From Marchantia polymorpha subsp. ruderalis (lineage: Eukaryota > Streptophyta > Marchantiopsida > Marchantiales > Marchantiaceae), in the NCBI GenBank assembly GCA_037833965.1, contig AP031352.1, positions 15,294,501 through 15,358,500 of the forward strand: 64,000 bases of DNA, read 5' to 3'. Each line of letters starts with the position of its first letter. Position 1 is the first letter of the stretch. This document shows positions 10,431 through 22,331 of this stretch, piece by piece. The notes under the pieces are model-generated. The model was not told the origin of the DNA and did no database searches. It was given only the letters and a program-made list of their open reading frames with translations. The position numbers and the translations under genes are program-made.

Positions 10431-12631
10431 GTCCCTACAAGCTTAGACCTCCAAGACACGTCAACTTCTTGCTGCAAATGGCATTTGGCCTGAGATTTTG
10501 CAGACTTGTGCGCTTGCCCAGCTTTAGCATGCCACAAAGTTTCAGCTCCAGATCACTCCCAACCTCAAAGAAACAGCTCCCGAAAGAATCCCTTGCCCTC
10601 AAATCTTGAAGCTCAAAGCTCAAAACTCAAAATTGAACGCACTCTGACTCTGGAATCTCTGTTTAATCTGAAAAGTGACACTCTTGAGCGCCCTGCCTAA
10701 CATCACAAACCACAAAATTTTAGCCTCCATTCACACTCAAGCCCGAAGTTACGGCCTCGGCAAGATTCAACCCTCCCTACTCAAAAAGTTCAGACCTCCA
10801 AGACAAGTCAACTTTTTGCTTCAAATGGCGCTCGGCCTGAGATTTTTCACGACTGTGTGCCTTGTCCAGTTTTAGCATGCCACAAAGTTTCAGCATCAAA
10901 TCACTTCCAATCTAGAAGAAACAGCTCCCGAACGAATCTCTTGCCCTCAAATCTTGAAACTCAAAATTAGATGCACTCTCACTCTGGAATTCCGTTTAAT
11001 CTAAAAATTAACCAACTTGAGCGCGCTGCTCAACTTCACAATGCCACAAAATTTCAGCCTCTGTTTACACTTGATCCCAAAGTTACGGCCCCTGCAAGAT
11101 TTGGCCCTCCCTACTCAAAAAGCTCAGACCTCCAAGACATGTCAACTTATAGGGTCCGAATGGCGTTCAGCCTAAGATTTTTCAGGCTTGTGCGCTCTGC
11201 CCAGCTACAGTGTACCACAAAGTTTCAATTCCATATCACTCCCAACCTTGAAGAAACAGCTCCTGAAAGAATCTCTTTACCTCAAATCTTGAAACGCAAA
11301 GCTCAAAACTCAAAATTTGACGCACTCTAACTGTGAAACTCCGTTCAATTTGAAAATTGACACGCTTGAGGGCACTGCCCAACGTCACAATGCCATAAAA
11401 TTCCAGCCTTTGTTCACACTCTTGTTCAATCTGAAAATTAATAGGCTTAAGCGACCTAACAAATGTCACAATTTCACAAAATTTCAGCCTCCGTTTACAC
11501 TTGAGCCCGAAGTTACGGCCCCTGCAAGATTTGGCCCTCCCTACTCAAAAAGCTCAGACCTCCAAGACACGTCAACTTCTTGCTCCAAACGGCATTCGGC
11601 CTAAGATTTTGCAAGCTTGTGCGCCCTGCCTAGCTTTAGCGTGTCACAAAGTTTCAGCTCTAGATCACTTCCAATCTTGAAGAAATAGCTCTTGAAACTC
11701 AAAGCTTGAAATCAAAATTGGAAGCACTCTAACTGTGAAACTTTGTTCAATCTGAAAATTATGAGGCTTAAGCGCTCTGCTTAGCGTCACAATGGCACAA
11801 AATTTCAGCCTTTGTTCACACTTGAGCCCAAAGTTACAGTCCCCGCAAGATTTGGCCCTCCCAACTCAAAAGCTCAAACCTCCAAGACTTGTCAACTTCT
11901 CGGTCCGAATGGCATTTGGCGTGAGATTTTTCAGGCTTCTGCGCCCTGCTCAGCTGGAGCGTGCCAGAAAGTTTCAACTCCAGATCACTTCCAACCTCGA
12001 AGAAACAGCTCCCGAAAGAATCTCTTGCCATCAAATCTTGAAACTCAAAGCTCAAAACTCAAAATTAGACGCACTCTGACTCTGGAACTCCGTTCAATTT
12101 GAAAATTGACACGCTTGAGCGCGCTGCCCAACGTCACAATGCCATAAAATTCCAGCCTCCGTTCACACTTGAGTTCAAAATTACAACCCCGCAAGATTTG
12201 GCCCTCCCTACTCAAAAAGCTTAGACCTCCAAGACACATCAACTTCTCCAAGACACCCAAGCTTGAGCGTGCTGCGCTACCTAAATCCAAGGCCCTGCAA
12301 ATTTTCAGACTCTGTAGACATTTCAACGCAAATAAATGATCTCTGCAAGAAACGATCTCGGCCTCAACATTCGAAACTCCAACTCGAAACTCAAGAAATT
12401 TGTGAACTTTGGCGTCGCAACTCCAAAATGCGTGAACTTTTGCATGCTGGAGCGTACTACTCAACTCCACGCCCGTGCAAATGTTTTGCCTTGGTTGACA
12501 CTCCAACGCGGAAAAAAAATCTCTGCAAGAAACAATCTTGGCCCCAACGTTTGAAACTCCAACTCGAAACTGGAGAAATTTGTGAAATTTGGCGTCGCAA
12601 CTCCAAAATGCGTGAAATTTTGCGAGCTGGA
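10431..12631. repeat. degenerate monomer array, 320-350 and 180 bp units
   Basis: The word AGACCTCCAAGAC and close variants recur at 10445, 10792, 11126, 11556, 11876 and 12223, with spacings of 347, 334, 430, 320 and 347. A final pair at 12361 and 12541 is spaced exactly 180 bp. Half-units align with the 165-bp monomers (shared CAAAATTTCAGCCTCCG, GCAAGATT, TCAACTTCTTG, GTGCGCCC). The region therefore looks like an old, drifted, partly dimerised extension of the same array. No gene is seen in it. Confidence 0.75.
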
Positions 12632-13819
12632 TGTGTTGACTAGTTTTTTTGCTTTTCTTTAAAAATCAACAAAACTAAAAGATATTTTTGTAGAAAGTAG
12701 CAGTATGAGTAGCTTTTGAGAAGTTATGATAGGATTAGTCAGTATTTGCCTACAGATAAGATGTTCAGGTCTTTGGATCTTTGGCGCAGCCTTTTTTGGA
12801 CGGTGCAAGAGCTGCGTCTTCGGCAAAGACATCGGAATCAATTTGAAATTGCGCAACGAGCTAGACGACCTTTGCACGCGTCGTTAATTCTACTGGGCAC
12901 GGGAGGAGGCAATGTTAGGGCTTCAAGGGTAAGGGCATTACGAGGAGCCTTCGCGCCGACATTGCGATATCGAGCAAGAACGAGCGAGAGTGAGAGAGAG
13001 CAAAATCGACCTACCTTGCTAGCAGCAAAGAATGCAAATTGGAAACATGGCGCCCAAAAAGAATGACAAGGTGCGGAAATTGGTCTCCTTGAAGGTGCCC
13101 TACGAGGAAATACGACCCTTCAGGCATTGCGAATTGAGCGAATTGCGTCTCGATTTCTTTTTGTGAAACTGGCATTGCATCTCGGCGGGTATCTGTAAGA
13201 AGACAATGGATAAGAATGAGACCGAGGGCGAGGATCTTTGAGGTAATTCCATGTTGTGGACAATTGAGCATTGGATGAAGGTGATGGGACCATGCGCAGG
13301 TAGCGACGGAGATCTCGTATTTGAGAAGAGTAGCGTGGGACTTACGCGCACGGAAGAATTCTCTTACGGACCACTCTTCAGTTTCGGGAGGCAGGGAACA
13401 AACATATGGAAAACAGTTGATTACTTGGATCCGTAGAGACGGGCGATTGCAATGGGAATAATGCACATCTTGCAACCGGCGCGCACAACATATGTGACGG
13501 CCTGGCAAGTAGGGTTCTTCGAACAAATCCTGAAGAGACAGAGAGTACATTGAGCAAGAATCTTTTACGATCTTGTCTGGGTGATGCGAGCTCCCGGTGG
13601 ACGGAACCATTGGTGTGGTAGCGCAATTTTTGTTTTTTTTTTTAAATTAAAACATTTTTGAATAGTAAGTACCGCGGTAGTAGCTGTAAATAATAATCAG
13701 TACGCGAAAAGAAAGTAAAAAGGGAATCTCGGAGTCTAGTGGAATTGAAGGCAGTCTAGGGGTTTGGGGCTTAGGCCCCAGTCAGGCGCCTTGGACGGAA
13801 CAAGCAGTTCATGCTGCAG

Positions 13820-14200
13820 GGCCCGCTTCAAGCGCCTTCGGCGATAAGGTCTTCGGCTGAGGAGCCTTCGGCCGAAGCGCCTTCGGCGCAAGTAGAAGGA
13901 AGTTCTTTCGGCTCAAGCTCCTTGGCGGAGACTCTACCGCGGAAGACGTACAAAGCATTTATTACCGAACTCCTTCATCGGTGGAAGTGCTTCGTCGCTT
14001 AAGCCTCCGGGACTTCGGCGCCTTCGGCGGAAGCACCTTCCGCAATAGCGCCGCCTTCGTCGTTAGGGTTCGCATTTGGCGGAAGGCTGTGCCTTCGTCT
14101 CTAGGATGCGCCTTCGGCGGAAGAAGAGAAGAAAAGAAAAACGGCTGAAGCGAGTACCTTCGCCGCGAGCGCCTACGGCGGTACGCGGACGGAGAGCTAC
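13820..14200 (+). repeat. GC palindrome cluster (CGCCTTCGGCG)
   Basis: Many copies of the near-perfect palindrome CGCCTTCGGCG and its half CCTTCGGC are packed into the B1 leader. More lie inside the B1 frame at about 15470-15760, where they encode repeats of the type PSAEAPSA. Each copy can form a short GC hairpin. The same motif recurs in B2 and B3. Confidence 0.75.
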
Positions 14201-14462
14201 GTCGGCGGAAATTGACGGGATTAAGTCGAATGTACAAGTGTGGGAGTCCGCGCAATGGCGGAGCGTGAATTCACGCGTGCAAATCAGACCGTTGCGCCTC
14301 ATCGCCGGCACAACATTCAAGCGGGTCGCTGCCAGTACAAATGTCGAACTGTAAGAGTTCTTGATCGCAGAGGGGGAGGCTCATTCACGCATTTCCAATT
14401 TTGCACTCACTTGTCGCGATGCGCAACAGCAGTAGGAGCTCGTAGAGATTTTCAAGAATTTG

Positions 14463-16806
14463 ATGGCCAAGTCTATTCCGCTGCGGATGGTTCCACTACG
14501 AGTGCCGCAAGTCGGATTGCGGGCGTTCTAAGATGAGCTGACAGCGATAAAGCTCAATTTTCTTTTGTGGGGATGGAATTGGATGTGCCCTACGATGATC
14601 CGGGAGTGGCTGCGCGAGAAGGACCAGCCTCCGCGAGGTTACCTACCGCACCCGGAGAGATGGCGAGTGAGTGATTGGGAGTAGGTCTTAGGAAGATGTG
14701 GGGGAGAGAAAGGTGACCTCCGGTTCGAGTGCAAGAATGTGCATCTCTCGAAGGAAGAAGAGATTTCCTTCGGCGCCCTTTTCAAGAATTGCAAATCGAG
14801 CAAGAACGGGTACAGGACCCGTGACTATGTTGATCGCAAGCGGAGGAATGTCGCGGTAGCACTCCTCTAGATTTTGCATCCGCACAGTACTACCTACATT
14901 ACATCTTGGCAGGTGGGATTTGTGGAGCTGGCATTGGCGGGTACTCCAATTCATTGGGCTTGCATTTTGTGGAGGGCCACACGACAGCATGCAGGAGAGG
15001 AGAAGGGATGGTCGATCAATCACCTTTCCCCTTTTTTGATAAACTTTTATCGGTCGATGGGGTGTTTGCCAGCATAGGAGAAGATACAATTTCCCTTGCT
15101 GTTGCGGGCGAATCCGGGAAGGCTTGTGAGGAATGTCGAGGTTGATACAGACCCCGACAAAGTGCCCGCCATCACATCACTAGCTCGACTGAGAGCAAAG
15201 GAAGAACCGAGGGGAGCGCGGGCATCTCGGAAGCGAAAATGGGAAGGAGATGCAGAACGGAGTCGGCGAGAATTGCTCGTTGTTCTAGTTAGGCGTTGGG
15301 CGAACATTGAGCAAGCCCGACCAAAGCAGAAGGCTCGCAAGCTGATTTTGCCAGCGGACAGCAGCGCGGACACGAGGCGAGCTGCGGTTGTGAGGGACTC
15401 ACCATCCTCCGGGGAGGATGTGAGTGCAGAGATTCTTGGGAGGACTGGCCTCCCTGCGCCAAAGGCACGGGTGCCTTCGGCGGAAGCACATAGACCTTTC
15501 AGCCACAGGAGAAGGCGTGCGGCAACGGCCAGAACGCCTACGCAAGAGATATGCTTGCCTTTGGAGCAAGTACCGTTTGATGATTCGCCTTCGGAGCAAG
15601 GGCTTTCGGCTCAAGCGCCTTCGGCGCAGGAGCAGTTCAGGATGGTGCCTTTGGCGGAGACGACTTCGGCGTTGAAATCCCTAGAGCACATTCCTATGGG
15701 CGAAGGCAGGAATGCAGACACACGTGTGCCTTCGGCGGAAGCGCCTTCGGCGGTACTAGATCGAGATGATATAGTAGGTCCGCCTTGGGCAGGTTCTCCC
15801 ACTATGTTGAAGGTATTAGCAGGATATGAAGTGGAGGCCCCAGCAGAGGAAGCTGCGAGGCCCAGTGCGAGAGAATCGCCAAGGAATCCTGCGGCGACAA
15901 AAATCCTGGAGACTGAAGACGACACGCCTTTGGAGGAGGAGGAAGTGCAGTCGGTGCGAGGAACACCGACCAGAGTGCTCTGCGAGCAAGTGGTACCGCT
16001 ACTCCGGTACCTTGATTGCAAGGTGACCAAGTACGGGGATTCCCGCCAGTGTGGATCCTATGTTAAGCTGGTCCAAAATCGGACTCGGATCAAGGTGGCG
16101 ACGAATCTCAAATTGATGGCTTGGACCAGAAGTATCGGCAGTTGGAGGAGCGTTACAATTTCTTGCAGGATCAGTGTGTCTTATCGCTGAAGCTGCAGAA
16201 GACGGCGATTAAGCTGCGAGATGAGATAGTGAGCAATGCGCAACGCGAAATTGATGAGATGCGTGCGAAGGTCCAGATGGAAATCACTGCCGAGTAGGCT
16301 CAAAACTGCATTCTGGCGGAGGAGCTCGTGCGACAAACGCGGGCGTTAGAGCAAAACGAGGCCGTGAGGAGGGCAGACAAGGAGTTACTGGGTCGACTGC
16401 AATCGCAGTGCGACGAATTGGGACGCAGCTGGCGGCGGTGGAGTTACAGTTGGCAGAGGTTGAAGGCCACAACCGGCGCACGACAGATCGCATGTGGGAG
16501 GAGTTAGTTTCGCGGATTGACCGATGTCTGAGAGGTTATGCTCGCTGGGAGATCGCGGCACAAGAGAGGATGACGTTGCCCGAACTTGAGATGTGTGCGA
16601 TAGCTTTGATGACTGGCGACGGACGAAGTCGGCGGCGCGTGGCGAAGCGATTGGAGTCATTCCTGTCCAGATTGCGGGACGCCATTGCAAACCTCGAGGC
16701 AGAAGTGACCGAGGTGTTGCGGCGGCTCGGACTGCGTAGGAGAGCAGACGAGTGGACGGGTAGGGAATTAGTGGGTTGTCGGCCGACTCATAGGAGGCAT
16801 AGCTGA
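14463..16806 (+). pseudogene. family B coiled-coil protein, broken (B1)
   Basis: This is the homologue of the intact B2 protein, starting at the ATG of MAKSIPLRMVPLRVPQ. The N-terminal domain shows LLWGWNWMC, YITSWQVGFVE, IHWA, INHLSPFLINFYRSMG. A basic motif ARPKQKARKL lies near 15315. A long Ala/Pro/Ser/Glu-rich region is built partly from PSAEAPSA units. The block EQVVPLLRYLD...LVQNRTRIK (15985-16100) precedes a coiled coil and the C-terminal block RCLRGYARWEIAAQERMTL. Stops occur near 14530, 14680, 14868, 15078 and 16295, and the frame shifts near 16110. The longest open stretch is 15096-16190. Confidence 0.82.
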
Positions 16807-17775
16807 TGAGGTATAGTGTTAGGTAGTTAGGATTTTAGAGTGTATAAAGTAGTCCAAGGCGTTGGCATTGGGGGATTTTTCAGTTTCGGAAGTTCAGTTC
16901 AGGAAATCGTTTCCTCCGCGTGTTTGTGTCTTTTGTTCTGTCACCGCACAAGAGGAGTTATAGATTGTCGAAGTTACCACAGCCTACAGCCGAAGGCCTT
17001 CGTTCGAGCGTTCTGAGCTAGCGTAGTCTAGTTAGGATCTAAGCAAGTTCAGGTTTACACCTCCGGACGATTTTCCCTGTTTGTATTCCTTCGGGATTTT
17101 TCCCCCTTAATACCAAAGTGAAGTTTTGTTAACTTCGGAGTGAGAGTTGGTTGAATTCAGGTTGAATGTGTTACGCTGCTTCAGGCGCTTTTGGGGGTAG
17201 CCTTTGTAGTATTTCTGGGAATGACAATTGCTTGAGAATTCAAACTCGTCAATAGACTCTTAAGTTGTAACATTGGGTCTTTTCTCAATTTAGTTTCTCA
17301 GTTCGGATTTCTTTATTCTCTGCGCGTTTTGTGAGTTGAGTGTGTTGTTCACCGCGTGAAAGAGACTTAAGTTTGACGAAGGTACCGCATCCGAAGTAGG
17401 ACTTCCAACCCGAATGCTCTGCACTAGCAGTGGCTAGTGACAGGGTTTAAGCAAATTCGGAGTTGGTAGCCACCAGCAGATCCTCTGAGTGTTCTCTTGG
17501 GAAACTTCCCCCCCTGAATCTTAAGTGGAGGTCCTGACCGACCTCTGAGTTGTGCATTTACAGTTTCAAGTGTGTGTTTGGGGTGTACTACGCTGCATTG
17601 TGTGTCCTCCGAGTTGAGCACTTGCAGTATTTCTGGGAGTGACACTAGCCTGAGAATTCAAACTCCTCAATAGATTGTTAAAATGTGACACCTTGTACTC
17701 TATGTGTTGTTCCTCTCCCTGTGGGTTCGATTCTTTGTTGTTATACTGCAATTTAGCCTTGGGTGGGCTATCACA
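16807..17775 (+). repeat. family B 3' tail with tandem duplication
   Basis: Two diverged copies of a roughly 0.42-kb unit (about 16880-17290 and 17300-17710) are aligned by shared words in the same order. These are GTTCTGTCACCGC/GTTGTTCACCGC, CTAAGCAAGTTCAGG/TTTAAGCAAATTCGG, a GGGA...TTCCCCC hairpin, TACGCTGC, and GTATTTCTGGGAATGACA/GTATTTCTGGGAGTGACA. The unit then ends in CTCTCCCTGTGGGTTCGATT and the element terminus. B2 and B3 have the same duplication. Family A has a single unit. Confidence 0.78.
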
Positions 17776-20331
17776 ATTGGTCACTCATCTCACTCCCTTC
17801 CTTGTGAATTTCTATCGAGGCATGGGTTTCCTTACAAGGGAGGAGGAGAAACGATTTCCGAGGGAGCGGGAGATCTTAACAACTGAGTCCAGTGAAGGGA
17901 CCAAAGACGACAACCGGCGACCCTCAATCCCACCACAGACGACAGCTCAAGGACCCGTTCAGGTGGACGTTATGCTGAGACGGGAGAGGCTAGAACGGCA
18001 ATTGGCAAAGAGTAGGAAAGTGGTGAACGATGACGAGGGAGATTTGGCGCTGGAAGTCAGAAGAACTGAAACAGAGGTAGAAGTAATCAGGCAGTCGAGA
18101 ACTCGCGCGAGACCTAAGAAGAGGGCGAATCGAGGATTGGTGACAACTAAAGTATCGGATAGCAGCGTGGAAAAGACAGTTGCCCCGATTGTGAGTTCAC
18201 CCAAAGTCACAGTTGGCGAATCGACACAGCCTGTGGAGATTGAAGGACCTTCGGGGGTATTAATCAAAGTTCTAGCGGATGCATCGGCTAAACCTTTGAA
18301 GGAGGAAACGAAGATGGTAAGTCCGAATTCTCTGTCTTCGGAGCGGACACGGTCTGCGGAGAGTGAAGAAATACCTCAACTAAAGACAAGCGAGGAACTG
18401 GTGAAGGAGCTTACACTGAGTGACAAAATAATTGAGCAGGTTGTTGCGCAGGTTGCAGGGACGGTGGTAGATGCCGCGGAGATTACATTGTTGTCATCTC
18501 CTGCGGAAGTTGTGAGACCCGAAGAAGAGAAGAAGATTTCGGAAGAGAAATCAAAGGGGGTAGAGATCATATTTCCCGACTTCTTACATGACACTGTAGT
18601 TTCACTACTGAAATACCTAGATAGGAAGAGAGAGAAGTATGTTGTGTCCAAGGAGGTAGGATTTTATGTAAACATGGTGAGAAATAGGACACAGCTCAAA
18701 AGAGCAGTAGCGGTGAAGAGGGAGTGGGATTCTGCGACTGAATTGGCATGGGAGCGAGCTGCAAGCTTGTCAACCGTGTGCACGGCAGCAAAGGTGGCAT
18801 TGAAGGAGCGAGAAGCCTTGCTTCGGGAGAAGGAGATTGAGTGCGAAGTACTGCAATTGAATCTGGCGAAGGAATCCGGACGATGTGCAGAGTTAGAAGA
18901 GACAAGTGGAGGACTTCGTGTATCTAATGAGAATGCGTAGAAGATGACAGTGGATTTGCTCGCGAGGTTGGAGAAATCCAGAGAAGCGTACGATGAGGCA
19001 GTCAAACAATCAGAGCAATTGATCGTATCTCCAGAAAGGCGAGAGAAGAATCATGTTGAAAAACTTGCTAAGTTGGAGGCCCGAAGAGCCGAAGAAGTTT
19101 GTATCGCCGAAGAACTTCGAGGCAAGATCGTAGAAGCAAAGAAGACGAAAGAAGATCTTCCTAGCAAGATTTCAGAGATTGCGGATAAGTGCGAGGCGGA
19201 AATCTGACGTGCGGAGGAGCTATCAGCAAGTTTGGCGAATGGAGTCTAGATGCATGACAAGGAGTTAGCAAATTGGGCCAAGAAATTGGCCGATTGTGAA
19301 TCGGCCAAGCCTTCGGAGGTCGAATGTAAATTAAAGGTTGAATCGGATTGTCGACGGTTGCGAAAGCAGTTAGGCAAGGCAGACATGAGATCGCAAGAGT
19401 TGCAAAGGAGAATGGAGAAGGCAGAAGAGGCCTACCGTCAGCTACGGGACGAGTCAACCGACGAGTTGAAGTTGCGTTTGAAGAAGTGTCTGAACAGATT
19501 TGCGATGTGGGGATTGCAAACGGTGAAGTGGCTGAAGCTAGATTCACTCGAACGACAGGTGATGAGCGCCAAGACCAGTGGATCCGCATGACATTAACAG
19601 ATTGTAGAATTAGTTAATACGTTTTCAGAGGGATTGAATGAGGCGTGCCAAAATGTAGAAGTAGAGATTGTAAATGTGTTGCGTAGGATAGGAGTAGATG
19701 TAAGTTCAGATGACACCTTAACCACTACATTGGACGACACAGCCTTTGAGACTGATTTGCCTCAGGCGGTTGATATTCTAGAGTTGCCATTGTGAATCTA
19801 GAGGCTTAAGGCTCTTTTCTTGGAGGGCTCTTCTGTCAATTGGCTTGTCTTGACTGTAAACCTGCATCCACTGTATGTCTGTGTGCTGGTGTGTGATCCA
19901 AACATCGAGCACAGTGCGCTCCTGTTTGTTGAAGTTATCGCAGCAAAAGTTGTGTGTATTCAGCTTGAATGTTCTGAGTAGTCAAGTGCTCCTTGGGATT
20001 TAAGCAAGTTCAAGTCTGGGTATTCGGGTCAGTGTGTCGAGATGTATGCAATGCTGGTAAGTTTTCCCCCTGAATTATGAGTGTGGGGTTGCAAGCGATT
20101 CCTACAAGTGTTGATTGGAAAATTTTCACGTTATGAATGTGGTTACACACTACTCTACGGGTCTTCGGCTCTAGTTGGTTTGTGTCTTCTGGGAGTGGCA
20201 TTGGTCTAAGAAGTAAAACTCCTTAATAGAATGCTAATCTGTGACAAATTGTGACTTTTGTGGTTGTTTCTGTCCTCGTGGGATAGGACCTATATCATTA
20301 TGCTCCATTTTGGTATTTGTCTGTCATTACA

Positions 20332-20470
20332 CTGGAGCGCGCTATCCAACTCTAAGCGCTTGCAAATTTTGAGCTTCGGTATACACTTCAACCTGCATAA
20401 ACATTCTCTGCAAGAAATGATCTTGGCCCCAACACTCGAAACTCCAACTTGAAACTCAAGAAATTCAGGA
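20332..20470. repeat. monomer array continuation beyond A1
   Basis: CTGGAGCGCGCTATCCAACTC, GCAAATTTTGAGC and CTTGGCCCCAACACTCGAAA match the 180-bp units at 12361-12631. The LINE monomer array therefore continued here before A1 was inserted. Confidence 0.72.
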
Positions 20471-20479
20471 ATAGTCAAA

Positions 20480-20746
20480 GTAAACAAAATTAGAATCGTT
20501 GGAGTGTAGATTAACACGATTGGAAACCAGCAAAGTGATATGACATCGACCGTTAGATAGAATAGTTAGTTTTTCATATCTAGTTTGGAAGAGACTAGGG
20601 AGAACTTAGAGTTAGAGCTCACAGCAGTTCTGTGTAGGATAGGAGTATACAAGAGCTTTGTAGGTGTGGCAACTGCTGCATTCGTGAATGTCGCACCTGA
20701 CGAGGACTCGCAGCTAGCGGATGATGCCTCCGGGTGTTTGTTGTGA
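20480..20746 (+). pseudogene. family A protein, C-terminal remnant (A6)
   Basis: The last 45 or so codons are readable as SSLEETRENLELEL followed by AVLCRIGV and a closing GCLL stop. They correspond to the C-terminal block of family A (EACQNVEVEIVNVLRRLG). Upstream codons contain two TAG stops near 20553 and 20562. It is a non-functional fragment of a divergent subfamily, closer to H than to A1 or A7. Confidence 0.65.
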
Positions 20747-21503
20747 ATAAAGTGATCTAAGGCTCTGCCTTAAGGGAGGCTTTTCCATGAGACAATTTTC
20801 AGTCCTAAGTTTGCATTCTTTCGCAAATTTGTGAGTTGTGCATTTTGTAACAGTGTGAGATTTGCTTTGATTTGTCAAAGACATCGCATCTGAAGTAGAA
20901 TAACCAACTCGGATGTTTTGAGTGGTGCTGTAACACTAGGATTTAGAGAGAAGCTCACTCGAAGATAGAAACGTAAACTCTGAAGATGAGATATACCAAC
21001 AATGGTTCTCCTTTCCCTTATATAGCTCTTATCAACAAGTACAAGGAGATAAGATCTTATCCCCACCATCAATCCCACTCCTAGTGGATGGAGTACGTGG
21101 TGGATAACCCTAACAAGCACACGGATCGCTGATGTGGCGCTCCCAACTAACACACTAACTAACACACTCAATCCTTACCTACAAACAAGCACACAGATTG
21201 CTGACGTGGCACTGTCAACTAACACATCCACTCTATACCTACCAAGTGCGTGGATCGCTTACGTGGCAGCTATGACTAGTAGAGTATTTGATTCAATGGA
21301 AAGGCTATCCATCGTATGAATCAACTTGAGAACCAGCTAAAAATTTAGCAAATGCACCTTTGATAGTTCAGGAGTTTGAACGTATGTGCAACGAGGACGT
21401 TGCATCCTAAAATGAGAGAGATTTGTAACCATCTTTAGTTAGTTAGAACTAAAGTAGAGGTTATTCTAAATATTGATATATATACTTTAGTTATATATTT
21501 TAA

Positions 21504-22318
21504 ATGTATATATACTTTAGATACTCAAATATGACCATAGAGGATATGCTACGAGCATTCACATTAGAAGAGCAAGAAGAGTGGGACAACCTTTTGCCAC
21601 TTGTAGAATTTGCAAATAACAATTTTGTTAATGCATCCACAAAAGTGTCTTCATTTTTTCTAATGTATGGAGCTCATCCTATAACTCCTTCAAGTTTGAT
21701 GAGACTTCCCAATGGAGAGGAGTTTTTGACCAAAGTTGCAACAGTCAATGAATTTGTAGTCCTCGGTGAATATGCATTCACCGAGGACTACATCAGGCCA
21801 AGGAGAAGTTGGTTATAGCTCAAAATCGGCAAAAGCAGCATGCCGATGCTCATCGCAAAGAAGTGGTTTTTGAGGTTTGAGATCATGTTTGGTTATCTAC
21901 AACGAATTTGTCTCTTGTAGATACACCAAAGTTAAACCCTAGGTTCATTGGTCCATTTTTGGTTTTGAAGCGTGTTGGTGAAGTGTCATACAAGTTGGAA
22001 CTTCCGTCACATATGAAAATACACCCAATATTTCATGTGTCACGATTTCAAAAACATGTACCACGACCAAAACAATTCACCAACCAACCAGCACCACCTC
22101 CTCTTCCAACCTTGATAGCAGATCATGAGGAGTATGAGGTAGGAAAGATACTCAAGAAACGTATTCAAGGTCATAAATATCCCAAAGTAGAGTATCTGAT
22201 TCAATGAAAAGGCTATCCATCGTATGAATCAACTTGAGAACCAGCTAAAAATTTAGCAAATGCACCTTTGATAGTTCAGGAGTTTGAACGTATGTGCAAC
22301 GAGGACGTTGCATCCTAA
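21504..22318 (+). pseudogene. gypsy pol C-terminus with chromodomain
   Basis: The integrase end reads EEWDNLLPLVEFANNNFVNA and FFLMYGAHPITPSSL. After a frame break near 21818 it continues LNPRFIGPFLVLKRVG, KIHPIFHVSRFQKHV, and a chromodomain YEVGKILKKRIQGHKYPK...EYLIQ-stop-KGYPSYEST. The stop at 22205-22207 is TGA where chromodomains have Trp (TGG to TGA). Chromodomains of this kind steer gypsy integration to chromatin marks. This copy is inactive. Confidence 0.85.
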
Positions 22319-22331
22319 AAGGAGGGAGGTT

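Larger units (their letters stand above)
13614..17775 (+). mobile_element. family B element B1, inside A1
   Basis: B1 begins TGTGGTAGCGC and ends GGGCTATCACA. The inverse of its end, TGTGATAGCCC, matches its start at 9 of 11 positions. ATTGG is duplicated at 13609-13613 and 17776-17780. Removing B1 restores the A1 coding sequence between GGTGGACGGAACC and ATTGGTCACTCATC. It holds a leader of about 0.85 kb rich in the palindrome CGCCTTCGGCG, a broken frame at 14463-16806 and a tail of about 0.97 kb containing two copies of a 0.42-kb unit. It has no reverse transcriptase or transposase. Confidence 0.86.
13047..19795 (+). pseudogene. family A coiled-coil protein, broken (A1)
   Basis: The start is the ATG of MAPKKNDKVRKLV at 13047, and the frame resumes at 17776 after B1. 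The N-terminal domain carries LTRTEEFSYGPLF, TYVTAWQVGFFE and FLVNFYRGMGF. A Lys/Arg stretch RARPKKRANRG lies near 18110. FPDFLHDTVVSLLKYLD and NMVRNRTQLKRA fall around 18580-18705, followed by a long coiled coil and a C-terminal block GLQTVKWLKLD. Stops occur at 13164, 13239, 13434, 13551, 18938, 19205, near 19247, 19589 and 19595, plus a 1-base loss near 13582. Most stops are explained by TGG to TGA, CGA to TGA or CAG to TAG. The longest uninterrupted piece is 17776-18940. The biochemical role is unknown. Confidence 0.82.
12632..20331 (+). mobile_element. family A element A1 (hosts B1)
   Basis: A1 begins TGTGTTGACTAG and ends GTCATTACA. It is flanked by CTGGA at 12627-12631 and 20332-20336 (5-bp target duplication). 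With B1 (13614-17775) removed it is about 3.5 kb. It comprises a 0.4-kb leader, a frame of about 870 codons (13047-19795) and a tail of 0.54 kb. No LTR pair, primer site, reverse transcriptase or transposase is visible. It landed inside the LINE monomer array, which resumes at 20332. Possible identities are a solo long LTR carrying a gene, or a non-autonomous element moved by an integrase-type enzyme. Confidence 0.85.

Noticed and set aside
9688..12631. Possible CRISPR-like or ordinary satellite array
   Set aside because: Units are contiguous with no spacers, so this is not CRISPR. The link to a LINE 5' end makes monomers a better description than a free satellite.
13011..13610. 199-codon minus-strand frame
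   Set aside because: It lies opposite the A1 N-terminal coding region, which matches the other family A copies on the plus strand. It is a shadow.
17715..17740. Pol III B-box-like GGTTCGATTC in the family B tail
   Set aside because: No A box at proper spacing, and family A tails lack it. Treated as chance or a relic.
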